Source: Labilithrix sp.
GTDB taxonomy: Bacteria; Myxococcota_A; Polyangia; Polyangiales; Polyangiaceae
NCBI GenBank assembly: GCA_019637175.1
Contig: JAHBWD010000020.1
Coordinates: 62,001 to 126,000 of the forward strand
Length of the DNA stretch: 64,000 bases
Reading direction: 5' to 3'
The position numbers and the translations under genes are program-made. Shown here in pieces: positions 28,703 to 37,774 of the stretch. The notes below the pieces were generated by a model. It was given only the letters and a program-made list of their open reading frames with translations, ran no database searches and was not told the DNA's origin. Numbering within the stretch: position 1 is the first letter of the stretch; the number at the start of each line of letters is the position of its first letter.

Positions 28703-29878
28703 TTAGTCCTCGTCTTCGGGCTCCCCGCGCCCTCCGAGGAGCGTCGCGAACGTGATCGGCCGCCCTCCGAATCGATCTTTTGCGTCGAGGAGCACCGACT
28801 CGAGCCCTCGCCGGCGGGCCGCGGCGCGATCGGGAAAGAGCGTGGGCTGGACGGCGCCGGGGCCGAGATCCTGCGCGGCCACGCCGGTGAGGCGCACGCG
28901 CGCGCCCTCGACGGGGAAGCGATCGAGCAGCTCGAGCGCGACGCCGTGGAGGGTCGTCGTGTCGCTCGCCGGCTCCTCGAGCGCCTTGCGGCGGGAGAGG
29001 AGCGTGAAGTCGGCGTACTTCAGCTTCACCATGACGGCGCCCGCCGAGAGGCCGGACGCGGTGAGCCGCTCGGCGACGCGCGCGGCGTGCGCGAGGAGGG
29101 TGCGCGCGATCTCGTCTTTGGTGGTGAGATCGTGCTCGTAGGTCTGCTCCGCGCTGATCGACTTGGCGTCGCGATCGGGCTCGACGGTGCGGGCGTCGTT
29201 GCCGCGCGCGAGCTCGCGCACGTCGTTGGCCCAGCTCCCGAGCACCTTCTCGAGGGCCGTCGGATCGGCCTTCGCGAGATCGCCGAGCGTCGCGTAGCCG
29301 AGCCTCCGCAGCGTAGGCGCGGTCTTCGGGCCGATGCCCCACATCTTCTCGACCGGCAGCGGCGCGAGGAACGCGGCGACGTCTTCGCCGACCACCGTGA
29401 GGCCGTCGGGCTTCTGCATGTCGCTCGCGATCTTCGCCGCGAACTTGCAAGGCGCGACGCCGGCCGAGGCGGTGAGGCCGGTGGCGTCGAGGATGTCCTT
29501 CTTGATCGCGCGCGCGATCGTGACGCCGTCGCCGAAGAGCGATTGGCTGCCGGTGACGTCGAGGAAGGCCTCGTCGATCGAGAGGCCCTCGACGAGCGGC
29601 GTGTAGCGATGGAAGACGTCGAAGACCTGCGCGCTCGCCTCTTCGTAGCGCCCGCGCGTCGGCGTCACCACGACGGCGCGCGGGCATCGGCGGAGCGCCT
29701 CGGCCATCGGCATCGCCGAGTGGACGCCGAACTTGCGCGCCTCGTACGACGCGGCGGCGACGACGCCGCGTCGCGACGGGCCGCCGACGAGCACGGGCTT
29801 TCCCCGCAAGCTCGGATCGTCGCGCTGCTCGACCGACGCGAAGAAGGCGTCCATGTCGATGTGGAGGATCTGCCTCAT
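28703..29878 (-). CDS. dinB: DNA polymerase IV (Y-family translesion polymerase)
   Basis: 391 residues. The catalytic carboxylates are Asp8 (HIDMDAFFASVE), Asp102 and Glu103 (SIDEAFLDVT), matching E. coli DinB numbering within one residue. The steric gate Phe (FFASVEQ), the helix-hairpin-helix region (MWGIGPKTAPTLRRLGYATL) and the little-finger domain (about 235-345) are intact. The C-terminus DED lacks an obvious QLxLF clamp motif, although VQPTLF near 350 could serve. DinB copies past damaged bases and belongs to the SOS response. No clear LexA box was seen upstream. Confidence 0.95.
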   Translation of the reverse strand: MRQILHIDMDAFFASVEQRDDPSLRGKPVLVGGPSRRGVVAAASYEARKFGVHSAMPMAEALRRCPRAVVVTPTRGRYEEASAQVFDVFHRYTPLVEGLSIDEAFLDVTGSQSLFGDGVTIARAIKKDILDATGLTASAGVAPCKFAAKIASDMQKPDGLTVVGEDVAAFLAPLPVEKMWGIGPKTAPTLRRLGYATLGDLAKADPTALEKVLGSWANDVRELARGNDARTVEPDRDAKSISAEQTYEHDLTTKDEIARTLLAHAARVAERLTASGLSAGAVMVKLKYADFTLLSRRKALEEPASDTTTLHGVALELLDRFPVEGARVRLTGVAAQDLGPGAVQPTLFPDRAAARRRGLESVLLDAKDRFGGRPITFATLLGGRGEPEDED

Positions 29879-29979
29879 GTTCCGACGAGCGCGAGCGTCG
29901 TGACGGGCGGCCGTGACAAAGAATTACAACCTTTCACCGGTCCGAGACGTGGGTTTTCGCGCGCCGAGCGTCGATCGGC

Positions 29980-29985
29980 TATGCA
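29980..29985 (+). promoter_or_regulatory. -10-like TATGCA before the alpha/beta hydrolase
   Basis: TATGCA ends 7 nt before the ATG at 29993 and overlaps an upstream ATG at 29981, favouring the later start. Confidence 0.35.
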
Positions 29986-29992
29986 AATCAGG

Positions 29993-31138
29993 ATGTCCAA
30001 CGCGCGACGCCGGGGCCGAACGCGCATCGTGCTGTTCCTCGTCACGGTCTTCGCCGTCGTCTTCGCGCGACCCGCCTCCCACCACGCTCGCGCTGCGCGT
30101 CTCCTGGTCACCTTCTCCGACACCGAGGCGAAGCCGGAGATCGTCGAAGAGATGACCACGGTCGAGGTTCCGGCGTCGGACGCCGGCCCGGCCCGCACGG
30201 TCAAGGCGCGCATGTTCGCGCCGCCCGGCGCCGATCGGCGCGCGCTGCCGGCGACGGTGCTCGTCCACGGCGTGCAGTACCGCGGGATCGAGGAGCCGCG
30301 GCTCCAGCGCTTCGCGCGATCGGTCGCGAGCGCGGGCCTCGTCGTCTTCACGCCGCAGATCGACGAGCTCGCCGACTATCACGTCGCGCCGAGGGCGATC
30401 GACATCGTCGGCGCGTCGATCGGCGCGCTCCGCGCGCAGACGGGCAAGACCAAGGTCGGCGTCATGGGCGTCAGCTTCGGCGGCGGCATCTCGCTGCTCA
30501 CGGCCGCCGATCGGCGCTTCGCCGACGACGTCTCGTTCGTCGTCGCGATCGGCGCGCACGACGATCTCGAGCGCGTCTCCGGCTTCTTCGCGCGCGACGA
30601 GATCCCCGAGGTGTCCGGCGCGACGAAGAAGATGCAAGCGCACGGCTACGGCGCGATGGTGCTCCTCTACACGCACGCCGCCGACTTCTTCCCGACGGAA
30701 GACGTGCCCGCCGCGCGCGACGCGCTCCGCTTCTGGCTCTGGGAGAAGCGCGACGAAGCGCGCGAGGCCGCCAAGCGCCTCTCGCCCGCGTCGAAGAAGA
30801 AGATCGATCGCGTCTTCGACGTGGGGATCGACGAGGTGCGCGATCAGCTCATCGAGGGGATCCGGCGGCGCGCGCCGGAGATGAAGCGCGTGTCGCCCCA
30901 CCAGAACCTCGGCGGCCTGCGCGCGAACGTGTACCTCTTGCACGGCGAAGGCGACACGGTGATCCCCGCGACCGAGACGATGTGGCTCGCGAGCGACGTT
31001 CCCCCGGCGTCGCTCCGCGCGGTGCTCGTCAGCCCGGCGATCGTCCACGTCGAGCTGAAGGAGCCGACGCTCGGCGACAAATGGGCCCTCGTCCACTTCA
31101 TGGGCCAGGTCGTCTCCGAGGCCGAGTCGTCGCGCTGA
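29993..31138 (+). CDS. alpha/beta hydrolase (dienelactone-hydrolase-like), membrane- or periplasm-targeted
   Basis: 381 residues. An N-terminal hydrophobic helix (IVLFLVTVFAVVFA) is a signal anchor or signal peptide. The hydrolase domain starts near residue 65 (ATVLVHG), with the nucleophile Ser161 in GVSFGG. The GEGDTVIPATET loop near 325 should carry the acid, and a C-terminal His lies in VHVEL. A cap with many charged helices (about 215-295) is inserted. The substrate is unknown. An ATG at 29981 would add MQIR. Confidence 0.82.
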   Translation: MSNARRRGRTRIVLFLVTVFAVVFARPASHHARAARLLVTFSDTEAKPEIVEEMTTVEVPASDAGPARTVKARMFAPPGADRRALPATVLVHGVQYRGIEEPRLQRFARSVASAGLVVFTPQIDELADYHVAPRAIDIVGASIGALRAQTGKTKVGVMGVSFGGGISLLTAADRRFADDVSFVVAIGAHDDLERVSGFFARDEIPEVSGATKKMQAHGYGAMVLLYTHAADFFPTEDVPAARDALRFWLWEKRDEAREAAKRLSPASKKKIDRVFDVGIDEVRDQLIEGIRRRAPEMKRVSPHQNLGGLRANVYLLHGEGDTVIPATETMWLASDVPPASLRAVLVSPAIVHVELKEPTLGDKWALVHFMGQVVSEAESSR

Positions 31139-31192
31139 TCGATCCTCGTACGATTTCTTGCGACCGCGGCGGCGACGCAGGCTCGAAGAGGC

Positions 31193-31471
31193 ATGAAAAG
31201 CACCATCTTCGGGCTCCTGACGATCACCGCGCTCGGCAGCTCGGGCGCCGTCGCCTGCCTCCCGGGCGCGAGCCTCGACAAGGAGAAGCTCGTCAACACC
31301 GCGTCGTTCGACCACGGCTGCCCGCGCGAGAAGATCGACCTCGTCATGGCCGACGATCACGGCATGGACGCGACGGGCAACTACCTCCTGAAGGTGTGCG
31401 GCGCCGACAAGCGCTACAAGCGCATGGGCACCGTCTACTACGACGCCGAGAAGGGCAGCCCGCTCAAGTAG
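31193..31471 (+). CDS. small hypothetical lipoprotein-like protein
   Basis: 92 residues with a short signal (MKSTIFGLLTITALGSSGAV) ending at AC. The remaining 70 residues contain CPREKIDLV, GNYLLKVCGADKRYKR and VYYDAEKG. This resembles a family of small exported myxobacterial proteins with C-P-x-x-x-I/L-x-V, then Y-x-V-x-G/C-G, then Y-x-C; the final Cys is missing here. Function unknown. GAAGAGG precedes the ATG as a ribosome binding site. Confidence 0.7.
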   Translation: MKSTIFGLLTITALGSSGAVACLPGASLDKEKLVNTASFDHGCPREKIDLVMADDHGMDATGNYLLKVCGADKRYKRMGTVYYDAEKGSPLK

Positions 31472-31475
31472 TGGG

Positions 31476-32681
31476 TCACTGGAACCGATAGGCGACGCCG
31501 ATCGGTAGGCAGAACGCGTTGCCGTTGCCGCCGAGGAAGAAGGGCATCACGTTGCCGACGACCCTTCCGCCGCCGAGCTCGAACAAGCGAACGGAGACCT
31601 CGACGCCTGCGCCGAAGCCGCCGGCGAGCGTGCCTTCGGCGCGCCCCTCCGAGCTCGACGCGGTGTAGCCCGGCGGCACGGAGACGCTCGAGACGCCGCG
31701 AAACGACGCGTCGCCGAAGAAGCCCCAGAGGCCGAGCGAGAGCGACTCGGTCGGGTGGAGCACGACCGAGGGGCCGAAGCCCCAGACGCTGCCCGAGCCG
31801 ATCGTGGGCGCAGCGACGACGCGGACGCCGAGATCGAATTGCTCGCCGAGGGCGTAGCCGCCGAAGAGGTTGATGCCGGCGGCGACGCCGCTGCTCCCGC
31901 GCGTCTCGCCGATCGTGCAGCGACCGCACGACTCGGGCTGGCGGCCCGCGACGTTCTCCGTGACGCTGATGCTCTGCGCGTCCTCGAGCCGCGGGCGCGC
32001 GGCCGAGCCGCCGAGGAAGCCGACGAAGATCCCCGGCTCGAAGATCCATCGGCCTCTCCGCTTCGCCGGCTCCGGCTCCGGCTTCGCCTCCACGATCAGG
32101 CGCGGCGCGGGGCGGCTCTCCTCGACGTCGACGACGGAGACGAGCACGCTGCGGCGCTCCGCCTCGCGAAGCTCGACGCGCGCCTCGAAGACCTTCTCGC
32201 CTCGGCGCTCGGCGACGACGACGTGGGGCCCCGGGTCGATCGGCATCTCCTGCCCCCACGCGACGCGCGCGAGCTCGCCGCCGTCGAGGGTGATCGAGAC
32301 GTCGGAGGCCGACGTCGAGATGCGCAGCCAGGGCACGCGCGGTTCGAGGACGGCGATGCGTGCTTCGGCGAGCTGCGCGCGATCGCTCTGACCTTCGGCG
32401 CGCGCCGCCGTGAGCGCCTTCTGGTACTCGACCCACGCGCTGCCGACCTTGCCCTGACGCTCGTGACAGGCCGCGACGTTCAGCAGCGTACCCACGTGAG
32501 GTTCGAGCTTCTGGCTCTCTTCGAGCATCGGGCAAGCCTCGTCGAAGCGGCCCTCGAGCATCCGCGCGCGGCCCTCGCGAAAGAGGCGCTCGGCCTCGCT
32601 CTCGTCGGCGAACGCCGCCGGCGCGACGAGCATGATCGCGAGGGCGACGAGCCCCGCGAGGCGTACCTTCGCGATCGGCAT
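31476..32681 (-). CDS. TPR-like exported protein with predicted outer-membrane barrel
   Basis: 401 residues with a signal peptide (cleavage AFA-DE). Residues 25-110 form TPR-like helices (AERLFREGRARMLEGRFDEA, VGTLLNVAACHERQGKVGSA). Residues 115-190 are beta-rich and PEGA-like (VSITLDGGELARVAWGQEMP, then IDPGPH). From 215 on, alternating strands and a final aromatic (VAYRFQ) suggest an outer-membrane beta-barrel. The TPR-PEGA-barrel order is common in Polyangia envelope proteins of unknown role. The ATG at 32681 directly follows an in-frame GTG. Confidence 0.75.
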   Translation of the reverse strand: MPIAKVRLAGLVALAIMLVAPAAFADESEAERLFREGRARMLEGRFDEACPMLEESQKLEPHVGTLLNVAACHERQGKVGSAWVEYQKALTAARAEGQSDRAQLAEARIAVLEPRVPWLRISTSASDVSITLDGGELARVAWGQEMPIDPGPHVVVAERRGEKVFEARVELREAERRSVLVSVVDVEESRPAPRLIVEAKPEPEPAKRRGRWIFEPGIFVGFLGGSAARPRLEDAQSISVTENVAGRQPESCGRCTIGETRGSSGVAAGINLFGGYALGEQFDLGVRVVAAPTIGSGSVWGFGPSVVLHPTESLSLGLWGFFGDASFRGVSSVSVPPGYTASSSEGRAEGTLAGGFGAGVEVSVRLFELGGGRVVGNVMPFFLGGNGNAFCLPIGVAYRFQ

Positions 32682-32684
32682 CAC

Positions 32685-32838
32685 GACGCGTCGAGGGAGT
32701 AAACCCGCGTGCGGGCGGTGTCGACGAGATAGCGATGAAGGGGCATGGAATCTCCTATGCTCGAGGGGGTTCGTCCGGGCTCACTGTCTCTCTTTGCCCT
32801 TTCCCCGGCGGTCCTTTAGCGAGCGCGCGCGATTTCGG
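32685..32838. promoter_or_regulatory. 154-bp divergent region before the sigma/kinase operon
   Basis: TATGCT at 32757-32762 (plus) could be a -10, giving an untranslated leader of about 70 nt for the sigma gene. It is one of few genes here without a hexamer right at the start codon. Nothing else was recognised. Confidence 0.3.
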
Positions 32839-33576
32839 ATGTGCCCGTCAGGCGACAGATTTCCGCCCACCCGACCCTCGGCGATCGGCGGGGCGGCGAG
32901 CGACGATCCCGCCGAGCGCGCGCGCGCGTTCGAGATCCTCGTCCGCGCGTACTGGAAGCCCGTCTACAAGCACGTGCGGCTCCAGTGGCGGCGCGACGCC
33001 GAAGACGCGCGCGACGTCACCCAGGGCTTCTTCGCGCGCGCGTTCGAGAAGCGCGCCTTCGGCGCCTACGATCCGGCGCGCGCGCGATTTCGCACGTATC
33101 TCAAGGGGAGCCTCGACAAGTACGTCCTCGAGCTCGCGCGCGACGCCTCGCGGCAGAAGCGCGGCGGCGGCGCGCTCGCGATGAGCCTCGACTTCGACGT
33201 CGCCGAAGACGAGCTCGCGCGCTCCGGCGCGCTCGAGCGCGATCCGTCGACGATCGAGGGATACTTCGATCACGAGTGGACGCGGAGCTTGTTCGCCGCG
33301 GCGCTCGCCGCGCTCGAGGCCTCGTGCGAAAGGCAAGGCAAGCGCGTCTACTACGAGGTCTTCCGCCGCTACATGCTCGATCCCGAGGGCGAGAGCGAGC
33401 GCCCTTCGTACGCCGACGTCGCGAAGGCGTGCGGCGTCTCGGTGAGCGACGTCACGAACTACCTGTCGTGGACGCGGCGCGAGATGCGAGCCAAGGTCCT
33501 CGATCAGCTCCGCGAGATCACGGCGAACGAAGAGGAGATGATGGAGGAGGCTCGTGCGCTAGGCTTTGCGCCGTGA
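32839..33576 (+). CDS. ECF-like sigma factor of the Ser/Thr-kinase-associated type
   Basis: 245 residues. Region 2 (about 25-100) contains AYWKPVYKHVRLQW and DARDVTQGFFARAFEK, the pattern of sigma factors found in Planctomycetes and myxobacteria next to kinases. Region 4 (about 185-235) has RPSYADVAKACGVSVSDVTN and YLSWTRREMRAKV as helix-turn-helix. It would redirect RNA polymerase to a dedicated promoter. There is no anti-sigma gene; instead the stop overlaps the start of a two-kinase protein by 4 nt (GTGA). By analogy with known kinase-linked ECF factors, phosphorylation may switch it on. Confidence 0.88.
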   Translation: MCPSGDRFPPTRPSAIGGAASDDPAERARAFEILVRAYWKPVYKHVRLQWRRDAEDARDVTQGFFARAFEKRAFGAYDPARARFRTYLKGSLDKYVLELARDASRQKRGGGALAMSLDFDVAEDELARSGALERDPSTIEGYFDHEWTRSLFAAALAALEASCERQGKRVYYEVFRRYMLDPEGESERPSYADVAKACGVSVSDVTNYLSWTRREMRAKVLDQLREITANEEEMMEEARALGFAP

Positions 33577-35765
33577 GCCTCGGCGACCGCGCGCTCGAAG
33601 GACTGCGCGACTGGGTGATCGGCCCCGGTGAGGGCGAGGTGCTCGCCGATCGATACGAGCTGCGCCGGCGGATCGGCGAGGGCGGGATGGGCGTCGTCTA
33701 CGCCGCCGACGATCGCGTGTCGGGCAAGAGCGTCGCGATCAAGATCGTCCGCGGCGCCGGCGATCACGACACCGCGCGCTTCGAACGCGAGGTCGCGTCG
33801 CTCGCGCGCGTCTCGCATCCCGCGATCGTCAAGCACATCGCCCACGGCGTCCACGAAGGGGCGCGCTACCTCGTGATGGATCGCCTCGAGGGGTGCAGCC
33901 TCGCGGAGCGCTTGCGGCTCGGCCGGCTCTCGATCCGCGAGACGTTGATCCTCGGGCGCCGCCTCGCCGAGGCGCTCGGCGAGGTGCACCGCGCGGGGAT
34001 CGCGCATCGCGACATCAAGCCGTCGAACGTCTTCCTCGCGGGCGACGACGCGCGCGGCGCGGCGAGCGGCGCGTGCCTGCTCGACTTCGGGATCGCGCGG
34101 CCGCGCGAGGCCGTGACGCTCACGGCGCGCGGCGCGCTCGTCGGAACGCCGGGCTACATGGCGCCGGAGCGCGTGCGGGGCGACGAGCCGAGCGAGCGCG
34201 ATCCGGCGAGCGACGTCTTCTCGCTCGGCTGCGTGCTCTACGAGTGCCTCCTCGGGCGACCGCCGTTCGCCGCGCAGACGACGTACGAGCTGCTCGCGCG
34301 CGTGCTCCTCGAGGTCGCGCCGCTCGTGCGCGAAGAGCGTCCCGAGGCGCCCCTCGGCCTCGAGGCGCTCGTCGAGCAGATGCTCGCGAAGGAGCCGCGC
34401 GAGCGCCCCGACGCCGCAGAGGTCGCGCGCACGTGCGCCGAGCTCGAAGGCGCGCTGCCGCCCGGCGCCGACCGCGTCGAGATCGTGCCCGGCCTCGCCG
34501 AGGGCGACGTCGTCGGAGGCAAGTATCGCGTCGAGCGCAAGCTCGGCGAGGGCGGCATGGGCATCGTGCTCGCGGCGCGCCACCTCGAGCTCGGCACGCG
34601 CGTCGCGATCAAGCTCCTTCGCTCGACCGACGCCGAGCAAGGGCGGTTCCTCCGCGAGGCGCAGGCGACGTCGCGCATCGAGAGCGATCACGTCGCGCGC
34701 GTCCTCGACGTGGGGCGCACGTCGGCCGAAGGCGCCCTCGGCGAGCGGCCGTTCATCGTGATGGAGCACCTGCGCGGCGTCGATCTCGCGCGCCGCCTCG
34801 CGGATCGCGGGCCGCTCCCGATCCACGTGGCCGTCGGTTACGTGATCCAGGCGTGCGACGCGATCGGCGAGGCGCACGCGCTCGGGATCGTGCATCGCGA
34901 TCTCAAGCCATCGAACCTCTTCATCTGCGAGCGCAAGGACGCCGAGCTCGTGAAGGTGCTCGACTTCGGGATCTCGAAGCTCACGCGACCGCTCGAGGGC
35001 GCGTCGATCGCGCTGACCGCGACCGCCGACTCGACGGTGATGGGATCGATCGCGTACATGTCGCCCGAGCAGCTCGAGTCTTCGGCGCGCGCCGACGCGC
35101 GGAGCGACGTGTGGTCGCTCGGCGTCGTGCTCTTCGAGAGCCTCTCCGGCGCGCGTCCTTTCGACGGCGACAGCGCGGTCGCGATCGCGGCGCGCATCGC
35201 GGCGTCGCCGCCGCGATCGCTCCGCGCGCTGGGCCGCGACGTGCCCCCGAAGCTCGAAGAGGCGATCGCGAAGTGCCTCGCCAAGGATCCCGACGCGCGC
35301 TTCGCCGCGATCGACGAGCTCGCGGCGGCGCTCGCGCCGTTCGCGACCGAAGGCGCCGCGGCGGCGAGCGCCGGCGCCGCGGAGGCGACGCCGAGGCCGT
35401 CGCGACGCAGCTCGGCCGCGCTCGCGCTCGGCCTGATGGCGTTCACGATCGCGATGGCCGTCGTCGCGGTCGGCGTCCGACGCTGGGGCCGAAACGATCC
35501 GGCGAGCGAGCCGGCCAGAGAGGCGCCGAGCGCGCAGCCGCGAGCGAGCGAGCCGCTTCCGCCGCCTTCTGCGACTCCCGCGGCGACGCCCGAGGCCGCG
35601 ACTGCGAGCGCTTCGGCGACGAGCCCCGCGACGACGCGCACGGCGCTTCCTTCGAAGCCTCCGAAGGCGCCCGCGAGCGCGGCTCCGGCCGCGGTCGCTC
35701 CGAGCGCGCCGCCGCCGATCGAGCGCGAGGTCGATCTCACCGATCCCGCGCTCCTCGGGCGCTGA
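33573..35765 (+). CDS. dual-domain Ser/Thr protein kinase, membrane-anchored
   Basis: 730 residues from a GTG overlapping the sigma gene. Two complete kinase domains lie in tandem, at about 25-290 and 310-590. Domain 1 has GEGGMGVV, an ATP Lys in VAIKIV, HRDIKPSN (His145-Arg146-Asp147) and DFG. Domain 2 has GEGGMGIV, VAIKLL, HRDLKPSN (441-448) and DFG. Both have intact activation segments (YMAPERV, YMSPEQL). A transmembrane helix follows near 616-638, then a Pro/Ala/Ser-rich outer tail. Two active-looking kinases in one chain are unusual. Coupling makes the sigma factor the obvious substrate. Confidence 0.93.
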   Translation: MSLGDRALEGLRDWVIGPGEGEVLADRYELRRRIGEGGMGVVYAADDRVSGKSVAIKIVRGAGDHDTARFEREVASLARVSHPAIVKHIAHGVHEGARYLVMDRLEGCSLAERLRLGRLSIRETLILGRRLAEALGEVHRAGIAHRDIKPSNVFLAGDDARGAASGACLLDFGIARPREAVTLTARGALVGTPGYMAPERVRGDEPSERDPASDVFSLGCVLYECLLGRPPFAAQTTYELLARVLLEVAPLVREERPEAPLGLEALVEQMLAKEPRERPDAAEVARTCAELEGALPPGADRVEIVPGLAEGDVVGGKYRVERKLGEGGMGIVLAARHLELGTRVAIKLLRSTDAEQGRFLREAQATSRIESDHVARVLDVGRTSAEGALGERPFIVMEHLRGVDLARRLADRGPLPIHVAVGYVIQACDAIGEAHALGIVHRDLKPSNLFICERKDAELVKVLDFGISKLTRPLEGASIALTATADSTVMGSIAYMSPEQLESSARADARSDVWSLGVVLFESLSGARPFDGDSAVAIAARIAASPPRSLRALGRDVPPKLEEAIAKCLAKDPDARFAAIDELAAALAPFATEGAAAASAGAAEATPRPSRRSSAALALGLMAFTIAMAVVAVGVRRWGRNDPASEPAREAPSAQPRASEPLPPPSATPAATPEAATASASATSPATTRTALPSKPPKAPASAAPAAVAPSAPPPIEREVDLTDPALLGR

Positions 35766-35768
35766 CGA

Positions 35769-36335
35769 TCAATCGATCTTGATCGGCGCGCCGTAGCTCT
35801 TGAGCTCCGCGCGCGCCTCACCGCCGCCCGCGGCGATCTCGAGCAGCACCATTCCGACGCCGGGGCAGTACGTCGTCGTGTAGCGCGATCCGGGGGGGCG
35901 CCCGCCCTCTTCGATCGTCTGGACGCACGCAGCGTAGCTGCCGGCCGCGACCGTCACGGAGGCGTCGACGGACGCGACGCGCGTGGTGCCGCCGTGCTCG
36001 CCCGGCCAGGTCGCGCCGACGTCGAGCGGCGCCTTGAGGATGAACGCGCCGCCGTCGTACGCGACGCCTTCGGGTGTGTAGACGAAGCGCTTCGTCGCGT
36101 TCGAGAGCCGGAGCTCGGCGCGTGAAGCGTCGGTGCGATGAACGCGCGCGACGAGCATCCCGCTCTCGCCGTTCTCGAGCGTCACGTAGTGGTAGATCTT
36201 CCCGGCCTCGAGCGGGAAGTACACGTCGACGGTCGAGATCGCCGGGCCCTTGGACGAGACCGAAGGCGCCACCGGCGGCGCCGGCTCCGCGCAAGCCACG
36301 ACGACGACGAGCGACACGATCGCGAGACGCTGCAC
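35769..36335 (-). CDS. hypothetical lipoprotein
   Basis: 188 residues from a GTG: VQRLAIVSLVVVVAC is a clear lipoprotein signal. The mature part is beta-rich (YFPLEAGKIYHYVTLENGES, AELRLSNATKRFVYTPEGV, TTTYCPGVGMVLLEI), with two Cys. It resembles single-domain periplasmic lipoproteins with a lipocalin- or clip-like sandwich; no specific family is claimed. TACGTT at 36342-36347 (minus strand) ends 6 nt before the GTG and supports this start over upstream ATGs. It converges with the dual kinase gene, 3 nt from its stop. Confidence 0.75.
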   Translation of the reverse strand: MQRLAIVSLVVVVACAEPAPPVAPSVSSKGPAISTVDVYFPLEAGKIYHYVTLENGESGMLVARVHRTDASRAELRLSNATKRFVYTPEGVAYDGGAFILKAPLDVGATWPGEHGGTTRVASVDASVTVAAGSYAACVQTIEEGGRPPGSRYTTTYCPGVGMVLLEIAAGGGEARAELKSYGAPIKID

Positions 36336-36523
36336 CGCCCCAACGTATCGCGTGAGGAGCGCCAGCCGCGACGACGCCGCCGAGCCATGTCGGATACATA
36401 CCCACCTTGCCCGCACGCCCGTACGTAATTTCAATAATTTAGACCCCATTTCTCTCCTCTTGTGTGGGGTGCGGCGATCCATCGCGTGTCTCCAGCCGGT
36501 ATCGCCCGCGTATAGTGCGCGCC
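36336..36523. promoter_or_regulatory. 188-bp divergent region with an AT-rich patch before the exporter operon
   Basis: About 36425-36460 is markedly AT-rich for this genome (TAATTTCAATAATTTAGACC). TATAGT (36511-36516, plus) ends 7 nt before the exporter GTG at 36524. TACGTT serves the minus-strand lipoprotein. The AT patch may be an upstream activating or nucleoid-protein site. Confidence 0.4.
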
Positions 36524-37774
36524 GTGAGCTCCGAAGATCTGCGACGCGCGGGCAGCGACAGCCTCAGCGCGGACCTCGCGTCGCTCCGCATCGATCGTGA
36601 CGCGCCCGCGGGCCCGTCTCCGGTGAGGCGCGTCCTCGTCGGCGTGGCCGTCGTCTGCGCGATCGGCGCGGCCGCGTGGTTCGGATTGCGGCGCCTCGAG
36701 GGACAGCTCCTCAAGCAGGAGGTCAAGACGACCGAGGTGCTCCTCATCTCGCCGTCGCAGGCGGAGGTCCAGGTCACCGCGACCGGCTACGTCATTCCGC
36801 AGCGCACCTCGAAGGTCGGCTCCAAGCTCCCCGGCCGCCTCGCGAAGGTGCTGGTCAAGGAAGGCGACACCGTCAAGGAGGGCGACGTCGTCGCCCAGCT
36901 CGAAGACGAGGATCAGAGGAGCCAGATCACGGCGGCGTCGTCGCGCGTGGCCGTCGCGCACGCGCGCGTCGCCACCGCGCGCGCGAACCTCGCCGAGGTG
37001 AGCCAGCAGGTCGCGCGCGAGCGCGCGCTCGCCGCGAGCGGCACCGTGGGCAAGGCGACCCTCGAGAACCTCGTCGCCCGCGAGAGCGCGCTCCGCGAGG
37101 CCGTGAAGGCCGCGGAGGCCGAGGCCACCGCCGCGCAGGCCGACGTCGGCACGTTCGGCGTCGGCCTCAAGGATCGGACGATCATCGCGCCGGTCGGCGG
37201 TCGCGTCGTCACCAAGCCCGCGACCGTCGGCGAGTTCGTCGGTGGTGTCGGCAACCCGATCCCGATCGCCGAGATCGTCGACTTCGCGAGCCTCATGGTC
37301 GAGACCGACGTGCCCGAGGCGCGCCTTCACATGGTCAAGCTCGGCGGACCCGCGGAGATCGTGCTCGACGCGTATCCGAACAAGCGATACCGCGGCCTCG
37401 CGAAGGAGCTCGGCAACAAGGTCAATCGCGCGAAGGCGACGGTCGTCGTCAAGGTGGCGTTCGTCGACGAGATCGAGAACGTGCTCCCGGAGATGAGCGC
37501 GCGCGTGAGCTTCTTGGCCAAGCCGATCACCGACGCCGCGCTCAACGAGCGCCCGAAGCGCATCGTCGGCAAGGACGCCGTCGTCGAGCGATCGGGGCAG
37601 AAGGTCGTCTTCCAGGTCGACGGCGGCACGCTCAAGGCCGTCCCCGTCAAGCTGGGCGAGCCCGTAGGGAGCGCGGTGGAGCTCCTCGACGGTCCGGCGC
37701 CGGGAGCGCGCGTCGTGGCGCAGCCGACATCCGACACCGCCGAAGGTCAGCGAATCAAGGAGACCGACAAGTGA
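36524..37774 (+). CDS. periplasmic adaptor (membrane fusion) protein of a MacAB-like exporter
   Basis: 416 residues starting at GTG. A single inner-membrane helix (about 39-58) is followed by the lipoyl/barrel-sandwich half (VTATGYVIPQRTSKVGSKLP, then GRLAKVLVKEGDTVKEG), a helical hairpin (about 145-215) that would contact an outer-membrane channel, and the beta-barrel domain (VETDVPEARLHMVKLG). This is the RND/MacA adaptor layout. No TolC gene lies nearby. It opens a four-gene operon in which each stop overlaps the next start. Confidence 0.92.
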   Translation: MSSEDLRRAGSDSLSADLASLRIDRDAPAGPSPVRRVLVGVAVVCAIGAAAWFGLRRLEGQLLKQEVKTTEVLLISPSQAEVQVTATGYVIPQRTSKVGSKLPGRLAKVLVKEGDTVKEGDVVAQLEDEDQRSQITAASSRVAVAHARVATARANLAEVSQQVARERALAASGTVGKATLENLVARESALREAVKAAEAEATAAQADVGTFGVGLKDRTIIAPVGGRVVTKPATVGEFVGGVGNPIPIAEIVDFASLMVETDVPEARLHMVKLGGPAEIVLDAYPNKRYRGLAKELGNKVNRAKATVVVKVAFVDEIENVLPEMSARVSFLAKPITDAALNERPKRIVGKDAVVERSGQKVVFQVDGGTLKAVPVKLGEPVGSAVELLDGPAPGARVVAQPTSDTAEGQRIKETDK

